Assembly: GCA_022791735.1 (NCBI GenBank)
Contig: JAAVZQ010000044.1
Span: forward strand, 1-17,224
From: Clostridia bacterium
Lineage (GTDB): Bacteria > Bacillota > Clostridia > TANB77 > CAG-508
Direction: 5' to 3'
DNA length: 17,224 nucleotides
The notes under the pieces were generated by a model. The model did no database searches. It was not told the DNA's origin and was given only the letters and a program-made list of their open reading frames with translations. The position numbers and the translations under genes are program-made. Numbering within the stretch: the stretch's first letter is position 1; each line of letters starts with the position of its first letter. Positions 15,621-17,224 of this stretch are shown one piece after another.

Positions 15621-16507
15621 ATTTTTTTCAAGATAGAAAAATTAGAAAAAAAGTAAAAAGTGAAAATGTAGAAGCTCCAGATAATTTTAGCAAAATTATT
15701 GATGAAACTTTAAATGGTTTAGAAGATGTTAGTGTAAAAGCAAGCAAAATACCAATGTTTAGAATGTCGCTTAAAGTTGCGATGGCTATGGTTGTTTTAT
15801 CATTAGTTATATTACCAAATATTAGTAAAGATATCTCATATGCCATGCAACAAGTGCCAATAGTAGGGAGTTTAGTAAAAGTTGTAACTATAAGAAATTA
15901 TTTTGATAAATATGGCAAAAGTGAATTGGATGCCGAAATTCCAGAAATAGAAAATACAGATGGAACAAGTAATGAGGTATATAATACTGTAAATGATGAG
16001 GTAAATAAGTTTACTCAAAGAATTATAGATAGCTATAATGAAGAAAAAGATGCTGATAATTATCTTTCTGTTAAAGTAGAATCAGATGTGATAACAAATA
16101 ATGAGGATTGGCTTACTTTAAGACTAGAAATATTAGAAGTAAGGGCTGGAACCAATATTCAAAGCAAATTTTATCATATAGATAAGAAAAAAGATAAAAT
16201 AATGAAGTTATCAGATTTATTTATTGATGATAGTTATAAAACATGTATAAGTGACGAAATAAAAAGACAGATGATTTCTAGGATGGAAAATGATGAAAAT
16301 GAGACATATTGGGTTTATGACGAAATTGAAGAGTGGAATTTTAAGATAATAGAAGATAATCAAGAATTCTATTTTTCAGAAGAAGGCAATATAGTAATTG
16401 TATTTGATAAATACGAAGTAGCTCCAGGATATATGGGAGCACCAGAGTTTGAGATTAGTAAAGATGTGTATAAAGAACTATTAAAAGAAGAATATAAGAG
16501 ATTATAA
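15617..16507 (+). CDS. RsiV-like membrane anti-sigma factor with DUF3298 domain
   Basis: A 296-residue protein with a short cytoplasmic N-terminus (residues 1-49, able to hold the sigma factor), one transmembrane helix (about 50-68) and a large extracellular domain. The C-terminal part matches the DUF3298 pattern: LSDLFIDDSYK, then QEFYFSEEGNIVIVFDKYEVAPGYMG, where YEVAPGYMG is the typical core. In B. subtilis RsiV, this type of extracellular region binds lysozyme directly and triggers proteolysis that frees SigV. The same role is inferred here. The ATG overlaps the sigma stop by four bases. No recoding sites are present. Confidence 0.85.
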   Translation: MNFFQDRKIRKKVKSENVEAPDNFSKIIDETLNGLEDVSVKASKIPMFRMSLKVAMAMVVLSLVILPNISKDISYAMQQVPIVGSLVKVVTIRNYFDKYGKSELDAEIPEIENTDGTSNEVYNTVNDEVNKFTQRIIDSYNEEKDADNYLSVKVESDVITNNEDWLTLRLEILEVRAGTNIQSKFYHIDKKKDKIMKLSDLFIDDSYKTCISDEIKRQMISRMENDENETYWVYDEIEEWNFKIIEDNQEFYFSEEGNIVIVFDKYEVAPGYMGAPEFEISKDVYKELLKEEYKRL

Positions 16508-16513
16508 TATGAC

Positions 16514-16542
16514 TTGATTTTTGACGTGGATTATGCAATAAT
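16514..16542 (+). promoter_or_regulatory. Possible promoter for the last gene
   Basis: TTGATT (16514-16519), 17 bases, then AATAAT (16537-16542), between the anti-sigma stop and the next ATG. Four and five of six positions match the sigma-A consensus. Tentative. Confidence 0.35.
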
Positions 16543-16577
16543 GGAACTGTAGTCCCAAAATGCATAAAGGAGAGATT

Positions 16578-17224
16578 ATGGAAAGATTTATAAAAGCAGT
16601 AAAAGTATTAAAAATATTAGGAATATTAATTGTAGTAGGAGTTATCTTTTATGTGACAGATTATGTTATATATAGAAAAACGGGTAATTCAATTGTATTT
16701 TTTAAATCTGCTGGAATCGAAATAGGAGGAGTAAATACGTCTTCTCCTGAAGATGCATCTATGGAAGAAGAAAAAGAGCCTTCTTCTGATGAAGAAAAAA
16801 TAGAGCAAGTTGAAAATAAAATAGAAGAGATACCAGAAATAACAAATTTTTTGAATGATAAGGAAAATAATGGTTTTATTTTATCTGTATATAAAGAGCC
16901 AAAGGAAATTGAACCATACTATATATTTGCAAGACAAGAATATGCTGTAAAAGATGATGCAATAATTAAGCAATATGAAAATTTGACAAATACTGAGCTT
17001 ACAGCAAGTTTGTATAGGGTTAGTATAGATAAAGCCATAGAAGTAATTTCAAATAAAACAGGAGTAGATTTTTCTAAAGAAGATATTAGAGATATGATGG
17101 TACAGTCTTTTCAATATTTGCCACTAGAAGATAGTTATTATACAAGAAGTAGTAATGATTTGTATGCAAAAGTTAAATGTACAAAAATAGAAGAAGTAGG
17201 AGATAGAAGAGTTGTGACTTATGA
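16578..17224 (+). CDS. Membrane-anchored protein of unknown function (3' end outside the window)
   Basis: An open frame from the ATG at 16578 to the end of the window, at least 215 residues. AAGGAG at 16567-16572 gives a strong binding site. The N-terminus has a hydrophobic anchor (about residues 9-26, VLKILGILIVVGVIFYVT), followed by a highly acidic, probably extended linker (about 58-85, rich in Glu and Ser-Ser), then a folded extracellular part (NGFILSVYKEPKEIEPYYIF and onward). I do not recognise a family. It follows the anti-sigma gene by 70 bases on the same strand and may belong to the same envelope-stress regulon. No in-frame CGG occurs in the part visible. Confidence 0.65.
   Translation, partial: MERFIKAVKVLKILGILIVVGVIFYVTDYVIYRKTGNSIVFFKSAGIEIGGVNTSSPEDASMEEEKEPSSDEEKIEQVENKIEEIPEITNFLNDKENNGFILSVYKEPKEIEPYYIFARQEYAVKDDAIIKQYENLTNTELTASLYRVSIDKAIEVISNKTGVDFSKEDIRDMMVQSFQYLPLEDSYYTRSSNDLYAKVKCTKIEEVGDRRVVTY

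Overview
The window is AT-rich DNA with AGGAGG-type ribosome binding sites, AGA/AGG-dominated arginine codons and clostridial gene neighbourhoods, so it most likely comes from an anaerobic Firmicute of the class Clostridia. No rRNA, tRNA, CRISPR array or prophage is visible.

The most striking signal is a repeated recoding signature. Four genes appear broken into ten fragments: a second acyl-CoA synthetase, a DUF362 protein, a GH25 lysozyme and a FtsX-like ABC permease. All seven breaks have the same form. The upstream frame reaches an in-frame CGG codon followed by A (six times) or T (once). Skipping the C (+1) puts GGA or GGT, glycine, in the new frame and restores a full-length family protein. 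Reading every gene in frame by eye (about 5,100 codons), I found CGG in frame only at these seven places. About 18 out-of-phase CGG trinucleotides inside genes cause no break. CGA, CGC and CGT are used normally. I infer that CGG is an unassigned or starved codon here, and that CGG-A/U is read as glycine by +1 frameshifting or by a four-base-reading tRNA. A systematic assembly error is the main alternative.

Layout. 1-207: end of a membrane protein, then a terminator. 366-4922: two paralogous acyl-CoA synthetases (both 568 aa once the second is corrected) and a DUF362 protein. 5167-6806: a 4HBT thioesterase and a membrane-anchored GH25 lysozyme. 7149-10225: a small anchored protein, an MBOAT O-acyltransferase and a DHHW/AlgX-like protein, probably an O-acetylation operon for an exported polymer. 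10226-10430: mini-ORFs and a terminator. 10431-13259: a large FtsX/MacB-type permease with three recoding sites and no ATPase gene beside it. 13360-13836 (minus strand): a G+C-richer secreted protein that looks acquired. 14178-16507: a polysaccharide deacetylase, an ECF sigma factor and an RsiV-like anti-sigma factor, the same set and order as the pdaV-csfV-rsiV lysozyme-response locus of Clostridioides difficile. 16578-end: an incomplete anchored protein.

Three related inverted-repeat elements (2111-2305, 4928-5153, 6820-7055) each sit just downstream of a stop codon and look like MITEs. Much of the window concerns the cell envelope: acyl-chain activation and release, wall cleavage, O-acetylation, deacetylation and a probable lysozyme-sensing sigma system.
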